Assembly (NCBI GenBank): GCA_031262985.1
Contig: JAISGQ010000039.1
Location: forward strand, 1-33,248
DNA: 33,248 nucleotides
Direction: 5' to 3'
From: Oscillospiraceae bacterium
Lineage (GTDB): Bacteria; Bacillota; Clostridia; Oscillospirales; Acutalibacteraceae
Below, one piece after another: positions 7,961 to 15,037 of this stretch. The notes under the pieces are model-generated. The model saw only the letters and a list, made by a program, of their open reading frames with translations. It did not search any database and was not told where the DNA came from. The number at the start of each line of letters is the position of its first letter. Position 1 is the first letter of the stretch. The position numbers and the translations under genes were made by a program.

Positions 7961-9496
7961 ATGAAACATCAAAAGGTGCTGGTGCTCGACTTCGGAGGTC
8001 AGTATAATCAGCTCATCGCAAGACGTGTCAGAGATTTGGGAGTGTACGCGGAGGTTCGCCCCTACACCGCCTCCCTCGAAGAAATAAAGAGAGAGCAATA
8101 TATCGGAATTATATTTACGGGAGGACCTAACAGCGTTTACGAGGACACCTCGCCGCGCTACTCCGCCGACATACTCGATATAGGAGTTCCCGTACTCGGC
8201 ATCTGCTACGGAGCACAGCTTATGACCTATATGCTTTCGGGAAAGGTGGAGGCGGCAGACGCGAGGGAGTACGGAAAAACCGATATTTCGCTCGACAAGA
8301 ACAGCGTACTCTTTAAAAACCTCCCCGAAAGCACTGTCTGCTGGATGAGCCACACCGACTACATCTCCAAAATTCCCGACGGCTTTTCGGTCACTGCGCG
8401 TAGTGAGACCTGCCCCGCGGCGGCTATGGAGAACGCCGATAGAAAGCTCTACGCGGTGCAGTTCCACCCCGAGGTTCAGCACACTATCGGAGGCTTTGAA
8501 ATGCTGAAGGCATTCCTCTACGACGTGTGCGGCGCGGCGGGCGACTGGACTATGGACAGCTTTACCGATGAGTCGATTGCCGCCCTCAAGGCTCAGATAG
8601 GAGACAAAAAGGTGCTGTGTGCCCTCTCAGGCGGCGTGGACTCCTCCGTTGCGGCGGTGATGATTCATAAGGCAGTGGGCAAGCAACTCACCTGCATTTT
8701 CGTGGACAACGGACTTCTCAGAAAAAATGAGGGGGATCAGGTTGAGGAGATTTTCCGAAATCAGTTCGATATTACGCTTATAAGAGTGAACGCGCAGGAG
8801 CGTTTCCTCTCGAAGCTGGCGGGAGTTACCGAGCCTGAGAAAAAGAGAAAGATAATCGGCGAGGAGTTCATCCGCGTGTTTGAGGATGAGGCGAAGAAAA
8901 TCGGCGCAGTAGATTTCCTCGTGCAGGGAACTATCTACCCCGATGTTATCGAGAGCGGAGCAGGCGACGCGGCAGTGATAAAAAGTCACCACAATGTGGG
9001 CGGACTGCCCGAACACGTCGATTTCAAAGAGCTTGTAGAGCCTCTGCGTATGCTGTTTAAGGACGAGGTGCGCCGCGCGGGAATTAAACTCGGCATACCC
9101 GAACACCTTGTGTGGCGTCAGCCGTTCCCGGGTCCGGGGCTTGCTGTCCGCTGTCTCGGCGAGGTGCGGGAGGACAAACTGGCTATCCTCCGCGAAGCGA
9201 GCGCAATCTTCGAGGAGGAGGTCGCAAACGCGGGGCTGGGCAGGGAGATAAACCAGTACTTTGCCGCGCTGACTAATCTACGCAGTGTGGGAGTAATGGG
9301 CGATGCGCGCACCTACGACTACGCCGTTGCACTCCGCGCTGTCAAGACGGTGGACTTCATGACCGCCGACTGGGCGAGAATCCCGTTTGATGTGCTGGAG
9401 CGGGCTTCTAACAGGATTGTCAATGAAGTGCCTCATGTGAATAGGGTGCTGTTTGATATTACCAGCAAACCGCCTGCAACTATTGAGTACGAGTAA
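7961..9496 (+). CDS. guaA: GMP synthase (glutamine-hydrolysing)
   Basis: Converts XMP to GMP using ATP and ammonia released from glutamine. The 511-residue protein (from the ATG at 7961) begins [19 protein letters not shown], the normal family start. It has the class I amidotransferase triad Cys82 (GICYGAQ), His169 and Glu171 (AVQFHPEV), the ATP-binding SGGVDSS loop (about 223-229), and the C-terminal dimerisation domain ending KPPATIEYE. An in-frame ATG at 7946 would add five residues but has no ribosome binding site, since AAAGGA overlaps it. The 3' end is the likely integration site of the mobile element that follows; the gene remains intact. Confidence 0.96.
   Translation: MKHQKVLVLDFGGQYNQLIARRVRDLGVYAEVRPYTASLEEIKREQYIGIIFTGGPNSVYEDTSPRYSADILDIGVPVLGICYGAQLMTYMLSGKVEAADAREYGKTDISLDKNSVLFKNLPESTVCWMSHTDYISKIPDGFSVTARSETCPAAAMENADRKLYAVQFHPEVQHTIGGFEMLKAFLYDVCGAAGDWTMDSFTDESIAALKAQIGDKKVLCALSGGVDSSVAAVMIHKAVGKQLTCIFVDNGLLRKNEGDQVEEIFRNQFDITLIRVNAQERFLSKLAGVTEPEKKRKIIGEEFIRVFEDEAKKIGAVDFLVQGTIYPDVIESGAGDAAVIKSHHNVGGLPEHVDFKELVEPLRMLFKDEVRRAGIKLGIPEHLVWRQPFPGPGLAVRCLGEVREDKLAILREASAIFEEEVANAGLGREINQYFAALTNLRSVGVMGDARTYDYAVALRAVKTVDFMTADWARIPFDVLERASNRIVNEVPHVNRVLFDITSKPPATIEYE
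9485..9496 (+). mobile_element. Candidate attL core at the 3' end of guaA
   Basis: The last 12 bases of guaA are GAGTACGAGTAA. Related sequences GAGTATGAGTAG (20939-20950) and GAATACGAGTAG (22106-22117) lie downstream, each matching at 10 of 12 positions. The 3' end of guaA is a well-known target of tyrosine-recombinase islands and integrative conjugative elements, where the end of the gene is restored on insertion. Confidence 0.6.
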
Positions 9497-9552
9497 GTTA
9501 TGAGAAGCTGAACCCCCTTGAAAACACTGAGTTTTTCGCCTTCCTTTTTGCC

Positions 9553-9574
9553 TTTTGATAACAATTTGATAACA
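9553..9574 (+). repeat. Left integrase arm-type repeats (two TTGATAACA)
   Basis: TTTTGATAACA (9553-9563) is followed directly by ATTTGATAACA (9564-9574), an 11-base period that puts both on one DNA face. The same word occurs three times near the other end (20801-20835) in the same orientation. Together with the nearby integrase this points to arm-type sites for integrase binding. Confidence 0.65.
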
Positions 9575-9638
9575 GGAACTATAACTGCATTTATCGCAAA
9601 CATCAGACGGATTGCAGGTGTGTAAGCTCTAAAACCAT

Positions 9639-9681
9639 AAAAACGGTTTTGCTGAACTAAAAATCAGCAAGACCGTTTTTT
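9639..9681. terminator. Terminator downstream of the repressor gene
   Basis: AAAAACGGTTTTGCTGA (9639-9655) pairs with TCAGCAAGACCGTTTTT (9664-9680) with one mismatch and a short loop. T runs are present in both directions. It lies four bases beyond the stop of the minus-strand repressor gene. Confidence 0.85.
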
Positions 9682-9684
9682 GTT

Positions 9685-10200
9685 TTACTCTTTTATTTGT
9701 TCCACCAAATAGTCGCTTAATTCTTGCGAAGGAACCTTTGTCCACTTTTGCGTGGTATCAAACTCCGGGTATCTGTAACGCCATTTGTTATATTCATCTT
9801 CCGTTATTTCACCCGATTCAAGTTTTGCGGCTTCCTGCCGCCAAGCAGTAAAGAATTTAAGCATTTCCTCCGCATTGCGACCTTTGGATTTATCCAAACG
9901 CAAACATACTTCTCCATTTGTTTCGCTTGTTTTCAGACCGTATAAATCCTCAAGGGCGAATAGGGTGTGTGCCAAACCTAAGTAACTGTCTATATCGGGA
10001 ATAGTCAATGCCAGAGGACTTACTTCTAAAACAGTAGCAAAATCCTTTATCATCTTTTCCTTTGGTGTTCTCGCACCTGATTCATATTGTGTCATACGAA
10101 CATCGGCTGTGTTTTCAGTAAAACCGATTTTCATGCCTAAGTATTTTTGTGTCATACCCCGAAGACTTCTTAAAAATCTTAATCTTTCGCCTATAGCCAT
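9685..10200 (-). CDS. XRE-family HTH transcriptional regulator (element repressor)
   Basis: A 171-residue protein with an N-terminal lambda-repressor-like helix-turn-helix: GERLRFLRSLRGMTQKYLG, then TENTADVRMTQYESGARTPK over about residues 4-65. The rest is a helical, charged region of the kind seen in repressors of Firmicutes integrative elements. It is transcribed away from xis-int and shares with them a divergent control region rich in AGTTAAG/CTTAACT words, so it probably controls excision genes and itself. AGGAG lies about nine bases before the ATG, and promoter TTGGCT-17-TATACT is upstream. Confidence 0.85.
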   Translation of the reverse strand: MAIGERLRFLRSLRGMTQKYLGMKIGFTENTADVRMTQYESGARTPKEKMIKDFATVLEVSPLALTIPDIDSYLGLAHTLFALEDLYGLKTSETNGEVCLRLDKSKGRNAEEMLKFFTAWRQEAAKLESGEITEDEYNKWRYRYPEFDTTQKWTKVPSQELSDYLVEQIKE

Positions 10201-10234
10201 GTGTTTTCACTCCTAAAAAATAGCTTGTACAATT

Positions 10235-10263
10235 AGTATAGCATAAAGAGTTAAGATAGCCAA
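10235..10263 (-). promoter_or_regulatory. Promoter of the XRE repressor gene
   Basis: On the minus strand TTGGCT (10263-10258) is followed after 17 bases by TATACT (10240-10235). The spacer contains CTTAACTC, matching the half-site of the palindrome at 10341-10366, so the repressor may bind here. Confidence 0.6.
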
Positions 10264-10306
10264 GAGAAACTTAAATAAAAAAAGTTAATATTGTTGCAAA
10301 AAGGGT

Positions 10307-10335
10307 TTGGCTTAACGGATTATAGTTAGTATAAT
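10307..10335 (+). promoter_or_regulatory. Promoter for the xis-int leader
   Basis: TTGGCT (10307-10312), a 17-base spacer, and TATAAT (10330-10335). The -35 box is identical to that of the divergent repressor promoter. CTTAAC overlaps the -35 and AGTTAG lies just before the -10, the same half-sites as in the palindrome that starts about six bases downstream of the -10. Confidence 0.65.
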
Positions 10336-10340
10336 ATAAA

Positions 10341-10366
10341 TTGCTTAACTAAATACAGTTAAGCAA
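10341..10366 (+). promoter_or_regulatory. Perfect palindrome, probable repressor operator
   Basis: TTGCTTAACT (10341-10350), a six-base centre, and AGTTAAGCAA (10357-10366): a 10-bp perfect inverted repeat at the expected transcription start of the xis-int message. Related half-sites occur at several places between 10249 and 10332. A role as the operator of the XRE protein is inferred. Confidence 0.55.
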
Positions 10367-10383
10367 AAACGAAACAATCGTCG

Positions 10384-10502
10384 CGTGTCACGGTAATGGC
10401 ACGTCCGCCTGGACAAATCGGAAGGCGGCAAGAAAGTATTCCGACACTAAACCTGTGGCGTGGGCAGCCGCAGGACGCAGGGGGCTGCGGTATGTCCGAT
10501 TT
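10384..10502 (+). ncRNA. Structured leader upstream of xis (candidate RNA element)
   Basis: Three helices are visible in order: CGTGTC/GGCACG (10384-10403), CCGCCT/AGGCGG (10405-10428) and GCAGCC/GGCTGC (10464-10488), the last with an alternative CCGCAG/CTGCGG pairing. The 12-base loop of the second helix holds AAATCGGA (10415-10422), complementary to TCCGATTT at 10495-10502, which allows an 8-bp pseudoknot. A competing TCCGA lies at 10440-10444. The region is much richer in G and C than its flanks and has no open frame of note. It ends just before the xis ribosome binding site, so it may control xis-int expression. I cannot assign it to a named RNA family. Confidence 0.5.
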
Positions 10503-10524
10503 ATAAAAATCATGAGGAGGAGAA

Positions 10525-10728
10525 ATGATGGCAGAAAAAATGTTTATGCGTGTGAGCGAGGTTGCAAGTGTTCTTGATGTATCTGAGCCTTACTCATACA
10601 AACTCATTCGCAAAATGAATGGGGAATTAAAAAAGTCGGGGTGCATTACTATTTCCGGGAGAGTTGACCGCAGATTCTTTTACGAGAAGTTTTACACACC
10701 AAAAAAACCAACCGAAAGGACGGAATAA
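10525..10728 (+). CDS. xis: Excisionase-like DNA-binding protein
   Basis: A 67-residue protein with a winged-helix/MerR-type start: FMRVSEVASVLDVSEPYSYK then LIRKMNGELKKSGC and ISGRVDRRFFYEKFY. This pattern is typical of the small excisionase gene placed before the integrase in Firmicutes elements; such proteins bend the attachment site and favour excision. GAGGAGG lies upstream. The ATG at 10525 is four bases from GGAGG and the ATG at 10528 is seven, so either may be used. The integrase starts three bases after the stop. Confidence 0.85.
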   Translation: MMAEKMFMRVSEVASVLDVSEPYSYKLIRKMNGELKKSGCITISGRVDRRFFYEKFYTPKKPTERTE

Positions 10729-10731
10729 TTT

Positions 10732-11808
10732 ATGTCAATTTTCAGAAACGAAAGCAACGGAACATGGTACTCTATGATTCGGTATACAGATTGGAAGGGA
10801 GAACGCAAGCAAAAGTGCAAACGCGGATTTGCCACAAAGCGTGATGCACTTGATTGGGAATTGGAATTTCAAAGGCAATCACGAGCGGATTTGGATATGA
10901 CTTTTGATTCCTTCGTAAAAATCTATATGGAAGATATGAAAAATCTCATCCGTGAACACACATGGCAGACCAAGATTAGCATTATCGAATCGAAGCTCTT
11001 GCCTTATTTTAAGGATAAGAAAATGTGTGAAATCGCTCCCAAAGACATCATTAAGTGGCAGAATGAAATGATTGCTTACCGGGATAAAAACGGCAAAGCT
11101 TTTTCCGCAACGTATCTCAAAACCTTACACAACCAAATAAGCGCCATATTGAATCATGCTGTGCGGTTTTATGAGCTTAAAAGCAATCCTGCCGCCAAAG
11201 CCGGAAGCGTTGGTAAAAAAGAAGCCACAGAAATGCTCTTTTGGACGAAGGAGGAATATTTGAAGTTCGCGGATTCTATGATGGACAAACCATTATCATT
11301 TTATGCTTTTGAGGTTCTGTATTGGTGTGGGGTGCGTTTAGGTGAATTACTGGCTCTTACCGCAAAGGATTTTGATTTTAAGAAAAATACACTTTCAATC
11401 ACAAAATCCTATCAGCGGCTAAACGGTAAAGATGTTATTACCGACCCCAAAACGCCGAAAAGCAAACGCATTATAAGCATCCCGGATTTTTTGAGCGAAG
11501 AAATGCAGGAATATTTAAAAATGTTCTATAGTCAATCGTCTACAGATAGGCTTTTCCCGATTTCAAAAAGCTATCTGCATCACGAAATGACAAGAGGTTC
11601 AACCGAGCAAGGCATTAAAAGAATCAGAATCCATGACCTGCGGCATTCTCATGTTTCGCTCTTGATTGAAATGGGTTTTTCGGCTGTAGCCATTGCCGAC
11701 CGTGTGGGACACGAAAGCATTGATATAACTTATCGTTATGCTCATTTGTTTCCGTCAAAGCAGAGTGAAATGGCAGATAAGCTTAATATTGAAAGAGGTG
11801 ATTTTTAA
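10732..11808 (+). CDS. int: Tyrosine-type site-specific integrase
   Basis: A 358-residue phage/ICE integrase that would catalyse insertion and excision at the guaA end. It has an N-terminal arm-binding domain (IFRNESNGTWYSMIRYTDWK, about 1-50), a core-binding SAM-like domain (about 55-155), and a catalytic domain with Arg202 (CGVRLGELLAL), Lys near 241 (TDPKTPKSKR), His301 and Arg304 (HDLRHSH), His327 (RVGHESIDIT) and Tyr336 (YRYAHLF). All catalytic residues are present, so the enzyme should be active. It is translated with xis (three-base gap). The broken conjugation gene begins directly after it on the other strand. Confidence 0.95.
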   Translation: MSIFRNESNGTWYSMIRYTDWKGERKQKCKRGFATKRDALDWELEFQRQSRADLDMTFDSFVKIYMEDMKNLIREHTWQTKISIIESKLLPYFKDKKMCEIAPKDIIKWQNEMIAYRDKNGKAFSATYLKTLHNQISAILNHAVRFYELKSNPAAKAGSVGKKEATEMLFWTKEEYLKFADSMMDKPLSFYAFEVLYWCGVRLGELLALTAKDFDFKKNTLSITKSYQRLNGKDVITDPKTPKSKRIISIPDFLSEEMQEYLKMFYSQSSTDRLFPISKSYLHHEMTRGSTEQGIKRIRIHDLRHSHVSLLIEMGFSAVAIADRVGHESIDITYRYAHLFPSKQSEMADKLNIERGDF

Positions 11809-11824
11809 GTGTCAGAAAAAAATT

Positions 11825-12242
11825 TAGACCAAAAAGGCAAATCACGATAATCACAACCACCGCAACCCAGCCACCGGCGGCGATGATGGACACCAAGCCT
11901 TTTATGGCGGCGATTGCGGCTTTGACCATGACGACTGTGGCTCGCACCGCGATTTTTGCCGCCTGAACCGCTGCTTTTGCCGCCGCCTTTGGCCAATTTT
12001 TCTGCCTCCTTTTGTTTTGGATTATTAAACCTCTCCAAAGCCGATTGTGTACCGCTTTTGGCTGTGTTTGCGATTTTGTCACCGGCGTAACTTTCGGGGT
12101 TGTCATAGCCGGATTGCTGTGTGCTTTCGGCTGTTTATTTGGATTTGATAAAGGCGTTTTTTGCGTGGGATGTGCCGCTTGCGGCTCTGTCGAGCAGTTT
12201 TATGTCTTTGGTTACGCCGTAGGTTTTGATTTTGTTTGGCAA
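11825..12242 (-). pseudogene. Broken N-terminal fragment of a CD1107/CD1108-type mobile element (conjugation) protein
   Basis: Reading minus from a TTG at 12242 with GGAGG just upstream gives PNKIKTYGVTKDIKLLDRAA, then a TAA at 12137-12135, then an open stretch with YDNPESYAGDKIANTAKSG and ERFNNPKQKEAEKLAK. After a frameshift near 12000 it continues AAKAAVQAAKIAVRATVVM, AAIAAIKG and the membrane segment IIAAGGWVAVVVIIVICLFG. This order matches the start of the large lysozyme/peptidase proteins of Tn1549/CTn-type conjugation modules, where an Ala/Lys-rich stretch precedes one membrane segment. The long catalytic C-terminus is missing; similarity stops about 17 bases from the integrase stop. 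It is a relic showing that the element was once conjugative. Confidence 0.75.
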
Positions 12243-12290
12243 AACGTGATTCCTCCTTCATAATTTAACACAATTGTTTATGAGATTTGG

Positions 12291-12319
12291 TGGACAAAAT
12301 TGACGAAATATGGTATAAT
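12291..12319 (+). promoter_or_regulatory. Promoter of the DUF6236-like cargo gene
   Basis: TGGACA (12291-12296), 17-base spacer, TATAAT (12314-12319) preceded by TGG, an extended -10. It would start transcription about 45 bases before the ATG at 12373. Confidence 0.7.
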
Positions 12320-12372
12320 AGAAATACGATTACGACTATATTTAATGGACTTTGCTGTAGAAAGGACTGCTT

Positions 12373-13488
12373 ATGGAAAATTCAATTTTATATTATCCAA
12401 CCATTAATTTTCAAACATCTGATTACAAATGGTTATGGAGTGCCTCGTTACTGTTTGACAAAATATATCGAATTGTTCCTCCAGATTATGATTTAGATGA
12501 TTGCGAAAACGTCCGTATTTTATGTGAATCTGGAGACATTGGGGTAGCTCTTTCACCGATACCTTATACCAAAAGTGTTGGTTTGGAGTTTTCGAAATTT
12601 ATGAGTGATTTTGGAAATAATGCAGCCGCTTTTGATAACAAAAAAGTAAATCTTTCAGAAAACCCATTGCGTGTGCATTTGTCAAAAGTAGATGGTAAAT
12701 TAAAGCAAGAACTTCTCTATTCGGGGAAAATAATTGAAGCATCAGATGGCTGGTTGTATTATTCCAATCCAAATGAAGCCAATTTATATATGACGTTTTT
12801 AGCTAAACATATCGCAGAAAAAAACAATTTATCTTTATACACTAATGATAGAACTTTATGGACTACAGCTACATATTTTCAAAGTGATGGACAATTACAA
12901 CCAGATTGCTTTGTTGGCTCTGGGTGGACTGACCCATGTAGTGAAGCGTTGATTTCATTGATGTTTTCGGATGTGTTCCCTGATAATGTTTTAAACATAC
13001 CAGCCAGTGAAATAATCAATTTTAGAGAAAAACGAAAAGATGAAAGGCAGCAATTTATTAATGCTGTCAACGATTTTAGGATTAAGCTATCACAATCCAC
13101 AGCTCCTGAGATTGTGAAAGAAATTATAAATGATGAAAAAGGCAAAATTGAAAAGGCAAAGCGAGATTTTACTCGTAGCATGGACCTTTTAAATGTCTTT
13201 AGATTTACAGGCATATTAACCACGTTATGTGCAATAACTTCAAATGCATTGAGCTATGATTCAGGAAACATGACAGCAGCAACGATTTTTGATTCAGCTT
13301 CAATTGGTATATCAGTTTTAGCAGGTTTAGTCGAAAGCCGATTAAATAGAAAAAAACAAAATTCATATACATATTTGGCGAATTTAAATAAGGAATTTGG
13401 AAGTTATTACGAACGCCCTGAAGGGTCATTGTTTCATCAGTACAATTATGCTTTGTTCAGAGATTATGAGGAGTTTGTAAATGATTGA
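12373..13488 (+). CDS. DUF6236-like protein of unknown function (island cargo)
   Basis: A 371-residue protein starting with ILYYPTINF, then WLWSASLLFDKIYRIVPPDY, which resembles the N-terminal signature of DUF6236 proteins. I assign this from memory of the pattern, so only moderately. A hydrophobic region (about 277-320, FRFTGILTTLCAITSNALSY and ASIGISVLAGLV) follows a charged, probably coiled stretch (about 216-268), suggesting a membrane-associated C-terminal half. The gene is clearly richer in A and T than its neighbours, has its own strong promoter, AAAGGA six to seven bases before the ATG, and its own terminator: the marks of an independently acquired single-gene cassette. Such genes in integrative elements are often defence genes, but nothing here proves that. 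Confidence 0.7.
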   Translation: MENSILYYPTINFQTSDYKWLWSASLLFDKIYRIVPPDYDLDDCENVRILCESGDIGVALSPIPYTKSVGLEFSKFMSDFGNNAAAFDNKKVNLSENPLRVHLSKVDGKLKQELLYSGKIIEASDGWLYYSNPNEANLYMTFLAKHIAEKNNLSLYTNDRTLWTTATYFQSDGQLQPDCFVGSGWTDPCSEALISLMFSDVFPDNVLNIPASEIINFREKRKDERQQFINAVNDFRIKLSQSTAPEIVKEIINDEKGKIEKAKRDFTRSMDLLNVFRFTGILTTLCAITSNALSYDSGNMTAATIFDSASIGISVLAGLVESRLNRKKQNSYTYLANLNKEFGSYYERPEGSLFHQYNYALFRDYEEFVND

Positions 13489-13493
13489 TAAAT

Positions 13494-13523
13494 AAGTCTG
13501 AGGACATTTCTGTCCCCAGACTT
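13494..13523 (+). terminator. Terminator of the cargo gene
   Basis: AAGTCTGAGGACA (13494-13506) pairs with TGTCCCCAGACTT (13511-13523) around a four-base loop with one mismatch, followed by GTTAATACTTT. It lies just after the stop codon at 13486-13488. Confidence 0.8.
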
Positions 13524-13536
13524 GTTAATACTTTAG

Positions 13537-13683
13537 CAGCCGAACCGCACTGAGGAAGATGACCTCTTTTTGCTTTAAAGATTAGAAATTCTGAGCATCC
13601 CCCGCGCGGCAGAGGAAATAGACAGAAAGCTCAATCCAAAGGCATATCAGCGTGAGAAGAAAAATCGGCACTGGGAGAAATGA
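13537..13683 (+). pseudogene. Remnant of an unidentified gene's 3' end
   Basis: One frame reads NRTEEDDLFLL, a TAA, then RLEILSIPRAAEEIDRKLNP and KAYQREKKNRHWEK before a TGA at 13681-13683. The amino-acid composition is protein-like, with only one internal stop, but there is no start, promoter or ribosome binding site. It is probably the tail of a former gene of the element. I cannot name the family. Confidence 0.4.
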
Positions 13684-13692
13684 TAAAAGTAG

Positions 13693-13742
13693 AAACGGCA
13701 GGGCAAATACAACGCATTGTTAATTATTGCTCTGCCGTTTTT
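13693..13742. terminator. Terminator at the end of the envelope operon
   Basis: AAACGGCAGGGCAA (13693-13706) pairs with TTGCTCTGCCGTTT (13727-13740) with one mismatch. T runs in both directions mean it can stop the minus-strand operon ending at 13777 and anything coming from the left. Confidence 0.75.
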
Positions 13743-13776
13743 ATTCTTCGTGTTGTATCAATAATTATTTTGTGGT

Positions 13777-14145
13777 TTAATATTTGCAACAAACCGCAAC
13801 TACCCCACAACCAAGCATTACTCCGCCTGCGATATAAAACCCAGCAATGTAACTTGAATCCGTCCCCGCGATTTCAACGACACCCTTCAGAAAAGAGCCG
13901 CAAGTAATCGCGGCAAGACCGGAATTATAAAGATTGAAGCCCATTCGTTTTAAGCCGTGCCTATAATCACCGTTCATAAAAACCGATAACGCTTTTAATA
14001 CAATGCCTCCAAATAGCGGATACAAAAACATATAATCCATAGCGTCCGAGCGGACACCATGACCGAAAATAGCATAGACATTTGTAACTGCCAAACAAAC
14101 AGCGGCGACAATCAAATAAGGCCACAAGCGTTTGCCCTTATTCAT
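13777..14145 (-). CDS. Small integral membrane protein, last gene of the envelope operon
   Basis: A 122-residue protein with four predicted membrane segments (about 7-25, 42-58, 72-90 and 98-120). It begins NKGKRLWPYLIVAAVCLAVT, and the loops contain FGHGVRSDAMDYM and NGDYRHGLKRMGFNLYNSG. The frame is open further upstream, but the ATG at 14145 overlaps the end of the phosphodiester glycosidase gene by eight bases, which fits translational coupling in place of a clear ribosome binding site. I do not recognise the family. Context suggests a membrane partner of the surface polymer genes. Confidence 0.75.
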   Translation of the reverse strand: MNKGKRLWPYLIVAAVCLAVTNVYAIFGHGVRSDAMDYMFLYPLFGGIVLKALSVFMNGDYRHGLKRMGFNLYNSGLAAITCGSFLKGVVEIAGTDSSYIAGFYIAGGVMLGCGVVAVCCKY

Positions 14146-15037
14146 AACCGATATAAACAATATCAGACACCTCCCGCTCTTTAATGCGCCTGCCGCTTGT
14201 GGGATTGTTGACGATCTCGCCCATAAACACCATAGTGGAACTGCCCCCGCCGTCAAGGTTATAGGCTATCTTTGCGCCGCGTTCCTTGAAAACGTCTGCC
14301 AATTCTGTAAGGGACAATCCCGCTGATTCGCTTGTGCGTCCGTCTGAAACCACGAACAGATAATGCAAATCACCTATTTGCCCAATCGCCGTGCGCGGAT
14401 TTGACTGCATGGCACGTCCAACTTCATCGTCATTTGAAACGGCAATATCGCCGTCTAAAATAAGCGCAGGTCCGAATGAAAATGCTTGCCATGCGCCCAG
14501 AACAGAAAGATTTGTGTCGTTTTCATCTGATACAGACAAATTGCCGTCCGCATCGATAATCAAAGCTTGCCCGTCGCCGCTGTCACGATAAAGAACCCCG
14601 TTTCGCAAAACAAAGCCGTCCTCCCGAAAGCCGTAATAGTCGCCGTTTATCGCAAATATCGCATTGTGGTCTGCAGCCATTTCGGAAGTCGTCTGTTCAA
14701 TATTTCGCCCGTAAGTATTCCCCGCCAAGGCTGTTTTCAAATGATCTGCGTTTGCAATTTGTATGTCCGCAATATAAACCGTGGTATCATTTACGCACGA
14801 TGTTTCAATGCTTATAGTTATATTTCCGTCGCTGTATGAATCGGCGGTTATTTTAGCGTCATTTGCCGCTTGCGGATTGCCGTTTTCGTTGCTTTCAGAC
14901 TGAACGCTGTCTATTTCGGAGTGCGGCAAGGAACGTGGAATAACAAAAGTATCAAGTAAAACAAAGGTTACGGCAAGGACAAGCAAAAGAGAATAAATAA
15001 CCGCATAAACGTAAGGCTTTGTTATAAATCTTTTCAT
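14138..15037 (-). CDS. Phosphodiester glycosidase family protein (NAGPA/DUF2233 domain)
   Basis: A 299-residue membrane-anchored extracellular protein with an N-terminal membrane segment (about 9-30, YVYAVIYSLLLVLAVTFVLL). The domain resembles that of the enzyme that removes GlcNAc from phosphodiester-linked sugars: AIFAINGDYYGFREDGFVLR, NPRTAIGQIGDLHYLFVVSD and the signature NLDGGGSSTMVFMGEIVNN. In bacteria such domains are found on surface polysaccharide or teichoic-acid-related proteins. The ATG at 15037 forms an ATGA overlap with the stop of the upstream lipoprotein gene, preferred over a GTG two codons earlier. The small membrane protein is coupled downstream. Confidence 0.88.
   Translation of the reverse strand: MKRFITKPYVYAVIYSLLLVLAVTFVLLDTFVIPRSLPHSEIDSVQSESNENGNPQAANDAKITADSYSDGNITISIETSCVNDTTVYIADIQIANADHLKTALAGNTYGRNIEQTTSEMAADHNAIFAINGDYYGFREDGFVLRNGVLYRDSGDGQALIIDADGNLSVSDENDTNLSVLGAWQAFSFGPALILDGDIAVSNDDEVGRAMQSNPRTAIGQIGDLHYLFVVSDGRTSESAGLSLTELADVFKERGAKIAYNLDGGGSSTMVFMGEIVNNPTSGRRIKEREVSDIVYIGYE

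Noticed and set aside
11805-12038. Minus-strand frame reading KGGGKSSGSGGKNRG and RHGQSRNRRHKR
   Set aside because: After about 12000 this is the out-of-frame reading of the broken conjugation gene; the other frame gives the expected Ala/Lys-rich stretch and membrane segment.
14146-14256. Longer start for the small membrane protein, adding 37 residues
   Set aside because: The extension lies inside the phosphodiester glycosidase gene and is not membrane-like; the coupled ATG at 14145 fits the overlap pattern of the operon.
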